Source of the DNA: Aricia agestis
Taxonomy: Eukaryota; Arthropoda; Insecta; Lepidoptera; Lycaenidae
Direction: 5' to 3'
DNA: 64,000 nt
Assembly (NCBI RefSeq): GCF_905147365.1
Contig: NC_056408.1
Coordinates: 4,402,001-4,466,000 of the forward strand
Shown here: piece by piece, positions 12,001 to 20,129 of the stretch
Numbering within the stretch: position 1 is the stretch's first letter
How the letters are laid out: every line of letters begins with the position of its first letter
Notes under the pieces: model-generated
Database searches by the model: none
Told to the model about the DNA's origin: nothing
The model's input: the letters and a program-made list of their open reading frames with translations, nothing else
Program-made: the position numbers and the translations under genes

Positions 12001-13736
12001 GCTTTCCATCAGGTGACCCGTTTGCTCGTTTGCCCCCTTATTTCATAAAAAAAAAAAACACCATGCTGAAATTCCGTCACATTATATTGTATGTGTTTGA
12101 CATTTCTGACGTAATTATGCGGAATTTCCGCCGCGGAACTTCGGGATGGTGTGTTTAGACGTGGTTTAGACACTTATTTGACAAAAAAAAAGTTTACGTA
12201 CTGAAAATCCAAACGAAAACCCAACTAAGAACAACATAAGGTAATAACAGAATTTTAAGTAGGTACGTAAGTTTTACTAGATAGTACGGTTATAAAATCT
12301 CAGTACTGTTATGAAATAGAGCCAAGAAGCGCGCGTATTTTTTAGCTCAATTTAAATTCACTACAATATCTACATCACACAGTATACAAGCTACTTCTTA
12401 TATTATGAAGAACAAGGACCAATTATTATTCCACCCATATTTCCAATCTCAATTATATTGTTAACCATAGAATAATAATAACGTATCGCTTTCCGTCTGA
12501 TACAAACCTTGTCTGAACCTCCACGAATATTTCGAGACCAAAATTAGCTAAATAGTTTTTTTTTTTTTAATGTAATAAGGGGGCAAACGAGCAAACGGGT
12601 CACCTGAATTGGGAAGCAACTTCCATCGCCCATGGACACTCAGAAGAGCTGCAGGTGCGTTGCCAGCCTTTTAAGAGGGAATAGGGTAATAGAGTAGGGG
12701 GCAGGGAATAGGAGAGGGTAGGGAAGGAAATAGGAGAGGGTAGGGAAGGGAAAAGGGTAGGGGATTGGGCCTCGTCATGAATCTACTTTGTTTTAGCTTC
12801 GTGGGCCTCGTCCTCGAGTTATGTACTCGAGGCCTATATATGATAATCCTTGTGTTGTGTATGTATCTCTTGTTTAGCGTTCACTGTGAAAGTAACGGCC
12901 ATAGATAATATGAATTTTTCCATACAAAGGTGAAAAACTTAACTTTTTCAGCGCTGCTACTTTAACAACGAACTCAATATAGGGGACCCATACACACCCT
13001 TACGGGCCTTAAGAATGCACCTGACCCTAACTTGACTACATACTTAAACCTAGATCTCAAAATCTGTAGGGTCTAGAAAACTGTTTTTTTACGCAAATAA
13101 CTTCAGTTACAGCAAATAACGTCAAAGACGAAAACACGATTACCGAAAAAATGCTCGATAGTTTCTATTTTACAAAAAACCTTGTTTTAGACACATTTTT
13201 GTTTGGATCTTCGAAGTTTGCTGCCTTTTCTTTAATATTTTTTAATATCTAAAAAGGTATTGATAAAACCTAAATTTGCTCAAAATATTTTTTTCATAAT
13301 CATTATACTTAGTTCGTCTCTTATTCATGTAAAACTAACTTGGCGGTGATTTCGTCGTCGTCGTCGACGAGTGAGTGTGAAGAGAGGAGGACGATGTTTC
13401 GTTTTTTGGGTCAGTACCCCTCTTAAGTACATACTTAGTTTTGTGAAATTCTGTATAGATCATAAAGTTAATATACCTAGGGAAGGTAGGTTCCGCTAGG
13501 TATATTAACTTTATGGTATAGATACACCGACATTCGCAATTTGCAATTTATCCTATAATCAAGCTCCATAATTTGTATTCCTGACAGCTCCAATATTAAT
13601 CAATAAACAAATTGCCAACTACTTACAACTTCTAGAAGCTGCTAGAACATGAATTATTCACCTGCAAATCGTACAACCGCGCGTCCCAGTCGGCCAAGCT
13701 AAGATGAGGTAGGGGCTTCTCAAACGTAACTACGGA
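2862..13736 (-). CDS. tektin: Tektin-2-like gene, six exons (5' and 3' ends missing)
   Basis: Tektins are coiled-coil proteins that line the inside of doublet microtubules in cilia and sperm flagella; in insects expression is expected mainly in testis. Six minus-strand exons join in phase: 13662-13736, 7302-7426, 6228-6444, 5072-5286, 3847-4069, 2862-3085. Each junction has AG/GT and no in-frame stop. The joined frame shows family landmarks in order: an N-terminal LADW, LRNET then EWDTYHN, the CLSNRDGRR block, NELQWQK, and the tektin signature near the C-terminus as RPGIELAAD (consensus RPNVELCRD). From remembered family sequences, spacing and residues fit tektin-2 best. About 359 codons are present against roughly 400-430 for the family, so an initiator exon and about 50 C-terminal residues are missing. 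Introns are full of transposons. Confidence is high for family, moderate for subtype. Confidence 0.93.
3130..3310 (-). repeat. RTE-like LINE tail fragment
   Basis: Read on the minus strand it follows the order seen in many copies here: a 'cgcaactccgttgcg' segment, a cgcgcgataa-like motif, cattttt..cgggataaaaagtat, tcccgggact, a cggtt..gcgg segment, gaggtaacagacagacag, and an AT-rich end. It is a 3' fragment of a non-LTR element. Related copies lie near 15398, 17790, 24470, 31182, 40592, 48250 and 55795. Confidence 0.65.
3495..3819 (+). mobile_element. SINE-like element, copy 1 (full length)
   Basis: Complete copy of the commonest repeat of the window. It has a head beginning acgtgggagagccatg, a gccggctcgaccgg-like box, an AGCGCTTGCGCT palindrome, ccggaggcccaatcccc, a variable pyrimidine tract of CCCTA/CCCTTC units, a conserved 3' block ending ccgtttgctcgtttgcccc, and a poly-A tail. 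No ORF. It lies in a tektin intron, antisense to the gene. The tail suggests LINE-driven retroposition. The head does not fit a clear tRNA, so its polymerase origin is uncertain. Confidence 0.85.
3847..4069 (-). CDS. Tektin exon, WQK block
   Basis: The exon is 223 nt. The acceptor is atatccacag and the donor is GATGAAG|gtagtc. It encodes TNAQWLEKCEATRKMAVDEL, then LRESLFVARGKARNAL, then RRRVYDTQRARNELQWQKMK. This matches the tektin segment of W..F..N...A, then LR, then A..K....ELQWQ. A SINE-like copy ends only 27 nt into the downstream intron. Confidence 0.93.
4250..4880. other. Tektin intron, nothing recognised
   Basis: AT-rich intronic sequence without recognisable repeat ends or exons. 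Confidence 0.4.
4888..4952. repeat. Inverted repeat, 7-nt loop
   Basis: Left arm 4888-4918 and right arm 4926-4952 share ggtaaaatca at the ends and cttctgtttgagtct next to a 7-nt loop, with a 4-nt length difference inside. It lies just downstream of the tektin exon 5072-5286, in the intron. Confidence 0.8.
5072..5286 (-). CDS. Tektin exon, central coiled coil
   Basis: The exon is 215 nt. The acceptor is tgattcttcag and the donor is CG|gtatgt. It reads ELCVIESNKKMLIDRC, then LQLDLNDKNEALQID, then NITYKTNS. LQ.DL.DK.EAL.ID and the following PNI-like NIT segment are typical of the middle of tektins. An upstream in-frame ATG at 5298 is intronic, not the start. The last two bases join the T at 4069 to give Arg. 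Confidence 0.93.
5573..5748 (+). CDS. Possible first coding exon of a nested plus-strand gene
   Basis: An open frame runs from a possible acceptor (ttttcaaatag) to a perfect donor, CTC|gtaagt, at 5749. From the ATG at 5599 it reads MHKNNKINEKYELAKAII, then RKRSADEKMKGIRDFL, then SPENYPVFFHL. Composition is charged and helix-like. No family is recognised and no partner exon was found. It lies inside a tektin intron on the opposite strand. It may be chance. Confidence 0.25.
5840..6190. other. Tektin intron, nothing recognised
   Basis: AT-rich, no repeat ends or exons seen. Confidence 0.4.
6228..6444 (-). CDS. Tektin exon, CLSNRDGRR block
   Basis: The exon is 217 nt. The acceptor is ttttttacag and the donor is AAAAAG|gtaggt. 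It begins IYEIEQW, runs through a charged coiled coil, and contains PLLVTSECLSNRDGRR, the counterpart of the CL..R..RR segment in all tektins. It ends in phase 0 at TELKK. The block CLSNR..RR...L..D followed by KKEL.VIE across the junction supports tektin-2. Confidence 0.93.
6514..6831 (+). mobile_element. Non-autonomous Helitron, family 1
   Basis: It starts TCTATAAAATTCTCGTATCA and ends with the hairpin GGCAAA-gaaacg-TTTGCC, then gggacagCTAG followed by T. A 5' TC, a 3' hairpin about 10 nt before CTAG, and no terminal inverted repeat are the hallmarks of Helitrons. It is 318 bp in a tektin intron. The same family occurs at 21734-21906 and, 3'-truncated, at 38431-38590. Confidence 0.78.
7172..7290. 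mobile_element. MITE abutting the tektin splice donor
   Basis: Inverted ends share gcggacctacgtaatttggtcg on the left and cgaccaaattacataactccgcc on the right (imperfect). The same family recurs at 29530-29780, 32290-32350, 41240-41330 and 42730-43110. The right end is about 10 nt from the donor at 7301. Confidence 0.55.
7302..7426 (-). CDS. Tektin exon, LRNET/WDTY segment
   Basis: This exon has 41 codons plus 2 nt. The acceptor is aataccag and the donor is GCAAG|gtatca. It reads VTADTRRADAFDL, then SARQLRNETRIK, then TEWDTYHNNNRLQA. LRNET...W matches the conserved N-terminal coiled-coil of tektin-2, and the distance from the upstream DW motif to LRNET appears gapless against that family. 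The leftover AG plus the first G of 6228-6444 makes Arg. The exon is too short to show as a long ORF and is shadowed by a plus-strand frame at 7307-7510. Confidence 0.88.
7627..7712 (-). mobile_element. tRNA-derived SINE head
   Basis: The minus strand carries an A-box-like tggctcagtggtgagcgcg and a perfect B-box gggttcgagtccc at tRNA-like spacing, then an AT-rich tail. It is a tRNA-derived SINE head rather than a functional tRNA: the acceptor stem does not pair and the variable region is odd. Confidence 0.65.
7728..7830 (-). mobile_element. SINE-like element, 3' fragment
   Basis: Oligo-T, then gggggcaaacgagcaaacgg, tcacctgatggaaagcaac and catggacactcgcaaca match the 3' part of the copy at 3495-3819. 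The 5' two-thirds is missing. Confidence 0.75.
7840..9560. other. Tektin intron, nothing recognised
   Basis: No exon-like stretch or transposon ends were recognised on either strand. A stop-free minus-strand run near 7990-8130 has no splice context or family match. Confidence 0.4.
9765..9875. repeat. Direct repeat pair of about 40 bp
   Basis: The segment 'actagcgcaaaatcgtgctg' plus 'cggctcaatttggaac' recurs about 70 bp later with a few changes. The plus-strand frame 9576-9875 spans it and shows no protein similarity. Confidence 0.7.
9917..10430. repeat. AT-rich element with repeated gatcatatatattgga motifs
   Basis: Motifs atcatatatattggatcc occur near 9930 and 10370, and gatcata and its inverse occur repeatedly at both ends, suggesting a degenerate DNA element of about 0.5 kb. 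Ends are not defined. Confidence 0.4.
10430..11560. other. Tektin intron, no gene recognised
   Basis: 10440-10800 has inverted cgttttcgtattcg-type segments, possibly a degenerate MITE. The rest is unremarkable. Confidence 0.35.
11643..12173. mobile_element. MITE (TTA duplication) containing a SINE
   Basis: Left end GTGTCTAAACACACTATG and the inverted right end are flanked by TTA (11640-11642, 12174-12176), the pattern of PIF/Harbinger-type elements. It belongs to the family of 43978-44168. The SINE at 11722-12058 splits it. A 13-bp direct repeat, ttatttgacaaaa, also lies outside both ends (11622-11634, 12174-12186). Confidence 0.7.
11722..12058 (+). mobile_element. SINE-like element, copy 2 (full length)
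   Basis: Full head (acgtgggagagccatgcttc), pyrimidine tract, 3' block and 12-nt poly-A, inserted inside the MITE 11643-12173. The frames 11568-11831 and 11832-12158 are produced by it. Confidence 0.9.
12557..12773 (-). mobile_element. SINE-like element, 5'-truncated copy
   Basis: Poly-T, the 3' block and the purine-rich (complement of pyrimidine) tract are present. The copy stops at 'gattgggcctc', so the head is missing, as expected for incomplete reverse transcription. Confidence 0.85.
12836..13020. mobile_element. Degenerate copy of the 29265-29522 MITE family
   Basis: It contains ttcactgtgaaagtaacgg, then ccatacaaaggtgaaaaac, cagcgctgctactttaacaa and cacaccctta in the same order as the intact element at 29265-29522. 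Confidence 0.6.
13461..13515. repeat. Perfect 20-bp inverted repeat, 15-nt loop
   Basis: Arms 13461-13480 (cataaagttaatatacctag) and 13496-13515 are exact complements. No transposon ends lie outside them. Confidence 0.9.
13662..13736 (-). CDS. Tektin exon, N-terminal (SVVTFEKP...ADW)
   Basis: This exon has 25 codons. The acceptor is ttattatgcag and the donor is CAG|gtgaat. It encodes the short non-helical N-terminal part with LADW, matching the PDW/SEW motif near residue 17 of tektins. The reading phase is fixed because the other frame compatible with splicing hits a stop at once. The phase-0 end joins 7302-7426. A tiny upstream exon with the ATG is needed; I did not find it. Confidence 0.8.
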
Positions 13737-14020
13737 CTGCATAATAAATAATAATTATATCAAATAATATTAACAGAAATATCGCAAAAAATGTAAATAA
13801 TTTCGATCTGTCAAAACGTCAGAGAGATTGAAGTCGGAGCCGTCAGTTCGAAATTTAACATATTGTATTTTTTCGTTACTTTTTATGTAAGCCAAGGATG
13901 GAGGAATGAGTTCGTAGTTCGTACAATTTTAAAAGTATGTACTTCTACGAATAATAAAAGATGTACTTTGAATAAATGCTGTCGGATGCTGCTGCGGTAG
14001 TGTAAATTATTACCGACTAA

Positions 14021-14383
14021 GGCTGGGTTGCACCAACTAACTTTAATTATAACTGTAACTTTAACTTTAACTACAGTGCAAAATGTCAAATATTTGGTTA
14101 AAGTTAAATATGACGTCCAAGAACGCCATATTTAACCTCCGCTCATACGTTTTACTCATACGAAAATTTACTATGTTTTACAGTGTTATATTTTTCCTGT
14201 CGATTTTTACGGATAATTTTAATTTTTTATACCCTCCATCCCGTTACCTGTAGCTTCAATTAAAAAAAAAATAAACGCAACAGACATCTGTGAATTTCTC
14301 CGGTTAAAGTTAAAGCTAAAGGATTCCATATTTAACTATAATAACCATATTAACTTTAACCACGTCTCTGGTGCAACCCAACC
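14021..14383. mobile_element. MITE with TAA duplication (PIF/Harbinger type)
   Basis: The left end is GGCTGGGTTGCACCA and the right end its inverse (GGTTGGGTTGCACCA). TAA lies on both sides (14018-14020, 14384-14386). The sub-ends hold many ttaaagtta-like repeats. 363 bp, no ORF. Confidence 0.82.
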
Positions 14384-14394
14384 TAAGAGCTGAC

Positions 14395-15028
14395 GACCAA
14401 ATCGGTCATGTGGCTTCAACTGTATTAAAACAGCTCCGTTAGCTAATTCCCTGAACAAACTTTTCTGATAATTTGCGTGCTGGCAGGCCATGGGCGGTAG
14501 GTGTGGGTGTAATGGGGTGGGGAAAAAAATGTAGGTCCAGCGACTTAAATTGTTGCTCTGTAGGTAGGTACTTCCTATGCACACCAAAAAATTTTAAATT
14601 GATCGGGTGGTGGGAAGGGGTTGCCAGCGTTAATTAAAAGTAGGAAAATTATTATTATTATCATGTGGGTCCTGTGTTGGCTTTGTTTCTGACGCGAGAT
14701 TAGTATGTAATATGTAAAAAAAAATATAGCCAAAAAAAGCCAACACAGCTGAGCCCACATGAAAATAATAATAATTTTCCTACTTTTAATTAACGCTGGC
14801 AACCCTTTCCCACCACCCGATCGATTTAAAAAAAAATTGGCTGCACAGGAGGTACAGAGCAACTGTTTCAAAAAAAATTAAAGTCGCTGAACCTACATTT
14901 TTTTCCCCACCCCACTACACCCACACCCACCGCCCACGGCCTGCCAGCACGCAGATTATCAAAAAGGGTTGTTCAGGGAAGTAGCTAATGGGGTTTTATA
15001 CAGCTAAAGCCACATGACCGATTTGGTC
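14395..15028. mobile_element. 634-bp fold-back element
   Basis: Two arms of about 290 bp (14395-14690 and 14735-15028) are inverted copies with scattered mismatches and a small indel. Shared blocks include gaccaaatcggtcatgtggc, cgtgctggcaggcc, tggggtggggaaaaaaatg and gttgccagcgttaatt. Minus-strand frames 14336-14587 and 14575-14871 are by-products. It abuts the MITE at 14021-14383. Confidence 0.88.
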
Positions 15029-15397
15029 ATGAGATTTAATTATGTGTTGAAAATATTATTTAAGTAATTCTTTAAATTCCCATGTAAAGTAAAATTATAC
15101 ACAATTCTTTTCGGCATTAAATAATCGGACATTCTAGAAATAAAAGGCAGCAGTTATAACGATACTTAACCCGGTTTCATATAAATACTAGGGTTTCATA
15201 ACTTTAGGCTGAGATACTAAAATTTTGACGATAGAACTTCTAAATTACATATTTTATTTGTTAATAAAAAAGAAATGGCTAAAACAATATTATTCTGACC
15301 CACTTTCTTACAATAAAAATTATAGAAACCACAAAAGTGTGTGATACGGATCAAACATCTTATCGCGGTAGTTTTGCGTCAAAAGAAATATAAATTA

Positions 15398-15612
15398 CGA
15401 GCTTTTGCCCGCGGCTTCGCTCGCGATATACAAACTTTCATCCCGTATTTTAACCCCTTGGAGGTGGAATTGATCAAAATCCTTTCTTAGCGGTTGCCTA
15501 AGTCATAATATCTTCCTGCATGCCAAATTTCAGCCCGATCGGTCCAGTGGTTTGGGCTTTGCGTTGATAGATCACCATGTCAGTCAGTCACCTTGAGTTT
15601 TATATATATAGA
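15398..15612 (+). repeat. RTE-like LINE tail
   Basis: It starts gcttttgcccgcggcttcgc, then catcccgtattttaacccc, 'ttcagcccgatcggtccagt' and an AT repeat end. This is a lepidopteran non-LTR tail. Similar starts occur at 36776, 48250 and about 61096. Confidence 0.65.
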
Positions 15613-15716
15613 TGTACGATCGAACTTCTCAGGAAAAATGGCAAACATTAGCCCTTAGCATTTATTGTTTTTATATTTATAACTAATCTAGCTATACATA
15701 TAGAACAGTGTATAAA

Positions 15717-16868
15717 ACACTATATGACACCCGCAACTGCATTGCGTCAAAATTAGTTTATCGCGCGGGAACCGTACATTTTCCGGGATAAAAATTAATC
15801 CTATGTCTTTTCCCGGAACTCAAAATAACGCCATACCAAATATCAGCAAAATCGGTTATGATGTGACTGAATTACGAGAATCGGGTACCAGAAGTGGTTC
15901 CTCACTAGCAAACCCGATAATCCTCGAGGGATTGTTATAGTCGGGTCCTCCCCGTTTCATACCACATATTTTTCATACCGCGGTATGAAACAGCGAAGTA
16001 ATGTTTTTGAATTGTCTGTTTCGTACCGCGGTGCTTGGAGTGGTATGAAACGACGAATTCTTTATTGGTATGGGTGGATTCGTACCATGAATTTTATTAA
16101 ATATTTTTAGTCTAATCACTTATTTATACTGGCGTATAAAAAAGTGGTAACAAGAAGAAATAAAAAAATATTTTGTATAAAGAAATGTCATTTATTTCAA
16201 AATCAAAAAATATATTAATATATACTATCAGATTTCTAACAATAGAATCACAGTTTGATTTAAATTACACATAGAACTTTAAAATTAACATAACACTATA
16301 TGACGCCCGCAACTCCATTGCGTCAAAATTCGTTTATCGCACGGGAACCGTACATTTTCCGGGATAAAAATTAATCCTATGTCTTTTCCCGGGACTCAAA
16401 ATAACGCCATACCAAATATCAGCAAAATCGGTTATGATGTGACTGAATTACGAGAATCGGGTACCAGAAGTGGTTCCTCACTAGCAAACCCGATAATCCT
16501 CGAGGGATTGTTATAGTCGGGTCCTTCCCGTTTCATACCTCATATTTTTCATACCGCGGTATGAAACAGCGAAGTAATGTTTTTGAATTGCCTGTTTCGT
16601 ACCGCGGTGCTTGGAGTGGTATGAAACGACGAATTCTTTATTGGTATGGGTGGATTCGTACCATGAATTTTATTAAATATTTTTAGTCTAATCACTTATT
16701 TATACTGGCGTATAAAAAAGTGGTAACAAGAAGAAATAAAAAAATATTTTGTATAAAGAAATGTCATTTATTTCAAAATCAAAAAATATATTAATATATA
16801 CTATCAGATTTCTAACAATAGAATCACAGTTTGATTTAAATTACACATAGAACTTTAAAATTAACATA
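15717..16868. repeat. 576-bp tandem duplication
   Basis: 15717-16292 and 16293-16868 are two copies of a 576-bp unit starting acactatatga, with only about nine differences seen; acactatata recurs at 16869. The unit holds an RTE-like tail and the left end of the TIR element 15943-17755. The near-identity means a recent duplication or an assembly duplication. Confidence 0.93.
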
Positions 16869-17755
16869 ACACTATATAATTAATTTTAAATTATCAAAAA
16901 GAATTTAAATGTACTTATGGTCTTAGTGTGCATTGATTTTTTTTATGAAAATAGGTAGTTTACAAAATACAAATAAAAAAACCGGCGTAGTGCGTATCGG
17001 GCCACACGCAATATAGGTAGGGTTCCGTAGTACCGCTAGTTATTTTTAATTTTTGTATGGTTGTATCGTGGGAGAGCCATGCTTCGGCACGAATGGGCGA
17101 GCTCGATCGGATAAATACCACAGGCTCACAGAAAACTGGAGTGAATTTAACGGAGGCCCACCGCCCAATCCCCTACCCTATTCTCTTCCCTACCCTCCCC
17201 TGTCCTATTACCCTATTCCCTCTTAAAAGGATGGCAACGCAACTGCAGCTTTTCTGATGTTGTGAGTGTCCATGGGCGACGGAAGTTGCTTTCCATCAGG
17301 TGACCCGTTTGCTCGTTTCATATTCTATGATTGATTTCAATTGATTGTGTTGATCTTTTTGAATTTTTTACATCATCAGGTTTTTTAATAAAGCACAATA
17401 ATACTTAGAGTCTTTTCGTATACCATCAATAAATTGCCCAATATGTATTTGGTTTTTCTGAGATGAATTTATTTAATTTAAATAATCAAATAAAATAAAA
17501 TAATAATATGTAAATAAAAATTATAAATAATAAAATTAAATTAAAATAATTTATTATTTTATAATTTATATAATATGTAAGTATAGATATTTTGAGCTTG
17601 ACTGTACTAAAATCTGCGCTGCGGTACGAATCGATTAATTCAAAAAAGGTCTTCGCTGTTTTGGACGCGCGGTATGAAACAGGCAATTCAAAAACAGTAC
17701 TTCGCTGTTTCATACCGCGGTATGAAGAATTTGTGGTATGAAACGGGAAGGACCC
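15943..17755. mobile_element. TIR element with inverted 'ggtatgaaac' ends
   Basis: The left end (gggtcctccccgtttcat) and right end (atgaaacgggaaggaccc) are inverted. Subterminal cataccgcggtatgaaacag and gaattc..gttt blocks also repeat inverted. TATAG adjoins both ends, a possible target duplication. The left part is within the 576-bp tandem duplication and a SINE sits inside (17067). No transposase. Confidence 0.7.
17067..17319 (+). mobile_element. SINE-like element, internally deleted
   Basis: The head (cgtgggagagccatgcttcg) and 3' block (catgggcgacggaagttgct) are present, but the AGCGCTTGCGCT region is missing and the copy ends at ctcgtttcat without poly-A. Confidence 0.85.
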
Positions 17756-17789
17756 TATAGTCTCAGAACAGGAAAATAAGGTTATAGTA

Positions 17790-17992
17790 ATGCGGCTTAT
17801 GCCACGATGTTTGAAATATATACCTACTATCAGGGTTGTTTTATACGAACCATACATTGTTTCGGGATAAAAAGTATCCTATGTCCTTTACCGGGACTCA
17901 AAGTATCTCCATACCTTTCAGCAAAATCGGTTCAGCGGTTTTTGCCTAATGGGGTAACAGAGAGAAAGATAGACAGACACAGTTTCTAATAA
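17790..17992 (+). repeat. RTE-like LINE tail
   Basis: Contains accatacattgtttcgggat, then 'aaaagtatcctatgtccttt', ccgggactcaaagtatc, cagcaaaatcggttcagcgg and taacagagagaaagatagac in the usual order of this repeat. Confidence 0.7.
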
Positions 17993-18242
17993 AATATAAT
18001 ATTATTATACCTAGTATGGAAGTATTGATTATTATTTATTTCTAAGTTTTGTATAATTTAAATAATAGATCTAGATTCTAGACCGAGTCGTGGCACAACT
18101 CACAAGTCACAACACATTATTTTTGGTTGCAAAACAACCCTATAGTGAAACTCCAACAACTCTAGTTGATATCAACTGGCACGAGGCCAATCTATGCCTC
18201 TACGTTCGATTTTTTCTAAATTTACTAAAAAGTAAAACATTT

Positions 18243-18581
18243 TTATTTTTTTTTAATGAAATAAGGGGGCAAACATTGGGTTTGCCACACCTCCTCACCT
18301 GATGGAAAGCAACTTCCGTCGCCCATGGACACTCGCAGCATCAGAAGAGCTGCATGTGCGTTGCCGGCCTTTTAAGAGGGAATAGGGTAATAGGGGAGGG
18401 TAGGGAAGGGAAGGGAATAGGGGAGGGTAGGAAAGGGAATAGGGTAGGGGATTGGGCCTCCGGTAAACTCACTCACTCGGCGAAACACAGCGCAAGCGCT
18501 GTTTCACGCCGATTTTCTGTGAGAACGTGGTATTTATCCGGTCGAGCCGGCCCATTCGTGCCGAAGCATGGCTCTCCCACG
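18243..18581 (-). mobile_element. SINE-like element (full length, minus)
   Basis: Poly-T to cccacgt is complete, with a small insertion (attgggtttgccacacctcc) in the 3' block. Its G-rich strand holds gggtagggaagggaaggg. The plus frame 18354-18764 is an artefact. Confidence 0.9.
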
Positions 18582-18639
18582 TATTTTTTTTACTTATTAG
18601 TAAATAAAATTGTGACTGATTTGTATCATGACTGTATGG

Positions 18640-19030
18640 GCAAGCGCCCCAGCCTCATGATTTTTTCCATGCAAAAGTGTGTGAAAAGTGAAAAAAGGTA
18701 CACTTTCCGCGCTGCTCCTTGTACGCTGAACTCTTTACATGTAACATACACATACACACCCTAAAGTATCAGCACTGAGGGTGAAGCCAAACGAGCGTAA
18801 TTTGTGAGTTGTGAGTCGCAGAATTTCGGCTGGCAGAAATTCTGCTGCATTCAGTATCATTAACTTTATTACAAAAGTCCTGCCCTTTGATTCACACGAA
18901 CGTAATATTGTGAGTCATGATTTGTATGAAAAGATATTTACGCGACCGAAATTCTGCGACTCACGAGTCACGACTCACAAATTACGCTCGTTTGGTTTCA
19001 CCCTTAGTTTTGTCACACCCTGTGTATTTT
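18640..19030. mobile_element. Degenerate MITE (29265 family) interrupted by another MITE
   Basis: Left half: tgtatgggcaagcgcc, ctttccgcgctgctccttgt, cacaccctaaagtatcagca. After the insertion 18779-19003 it resumes ttagttttgtcacaccctgt. It is flanked by old sequence. Confidence 0.7.
18779..19003. mobile_element. Nested MITE with long inverted ends
   Basis: The ends GGGTGAAGCCAAACGAGCG and inverse continue as about 50-bp arms through acgactcacaaattacgctc. The flanks TGA (18776-18778) and TTA (19004-19006) look like a diverged 3-bp target duplication inside the host MITE. Confidence 0.8.
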
Positions 19031-19062
19031 TTACAGAGTGTACCTACATATTTTTAACTAAG

Positions 19063-19220
19063 ACTAGCTGTCCCGGTGAACTTCGTGTCACTTTAAAACC
19101 TTCCGTGGACTTCTACGAATATTTTAAGACTAAAATTAGCCCAATCCGTTCAGCCGTTTTTGAGTTTTAGCGTTACTAACACAATTGAAAATCCATTTTT
19201 ATATATACCTATAGATATAT
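19063..19220. repeat. Non-LTR tail fragment, second type
   Basis: It begins agactagctgtcccggtgaa, then 'ttcgtgtcactttaaaacct', cttctacgaatattttaag and cgttcagccgtttttgag. Related pieces lie at about 12515-12560 and 30365-30490. Confidence 0.55.
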
Positions 19221-19251
19221 AGATTGTAATTATTATATTATGAAGGTCTTA

Positions 19252-20121
19252 CCCCCGGTTTCTGAAAGGTCTGTCAAATCACTGATCAACTAACACTGCT
19301 GTTACTTTAGCATGGATGTCAAATCAGTTTGAGTTTCTGATACATTGATCAGCCGAAAATTAACTAATCTATGATCATTTTAATTTGACTAGCGATTTGT
19401 TTGTTTTCGTTGATTACTTTACTATTAACTATCAAAAATGCAAATTAAATGTCAAAATAAGGAATTGCAGACTGTCATTGCTTTTAAAAATGTTCTGGTA
19501 ATTTCAAATCTGATACTTTTTGAAACATTGATCAGACGAAAATTAACTAATCTGTGATCATTTTGATTTGATATGCGATTTGTTTATTTTCGTTCATTTG
19601 TCAGAATTCCGAATTTCAATTTTTCAGACGATATCGAATCCTAATTTCTTCTTCATTATAGAAATGAAATTGATTATAATAATATATATTTTTTGCAAAT
19701 AAAACGAGTACTGCAAATAAACAGTTTATTTGCATAATCGACGTATTTCTTACGAATTTTTATTAAAACTTCATAATAAATGTGTTTACGAACCTTATAG
19801 TAACGTAGTTTCAAAGAGAAAACATAGATTCACATAAAAAATAAATTGAATTCACAAGTTAATTCACCCACAATTACCGATTAGTTGACAAAGCTTTTGA
19901 CAAACCTTTAATCTATGATTACGGCTTGACAAGCGTTTCGGAAACCCAAAATGGCGGTTGACATATCGTTCTCGAGTCAAATTGAACAGCTACCGTCAAC
20001 TGACGCGCTGATCAAATTAAACTAACTAACCGTGCTTCTAGCAACCCAATTGTTACTTGACAAGAGATTTAACAGGCGATTAGTTAATTTTAGTGTTGAT
20101 CAGCCTTTCAGAAACCGGGTG
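19252..20121. mobile_element. 870-bp MITE-like element, TTA duplication
   Basis: The ends ccggtttctgaaagg and inverse are followed by (t)gatcaactaac-like sub-ends. TTA flanks both sides (19249-19251, 20122-20124). Internal tgatcag..aaaattaacta blocks repeat. No coding capacity. Confidence 0.78.
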
Positions 20122-20129
20122 TTAATGAT

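Noticed and set aside
14336..14871. Two overlapping minus-strand frames
   Set aside because: Produced by the arms of the fold-back at 14395-15028.
17486..17857. 123-codon minus-strand frame
   Set aside because: Spans the end of the TIR element and low-complexity AT sequence; no motif or splice context.
18354..18764. 136-codon plus-strand frame
   Set aside because: Most of it is the antisense of a SINE copy (repetitive gly/glu run from the purine tract), then MITE sequence.
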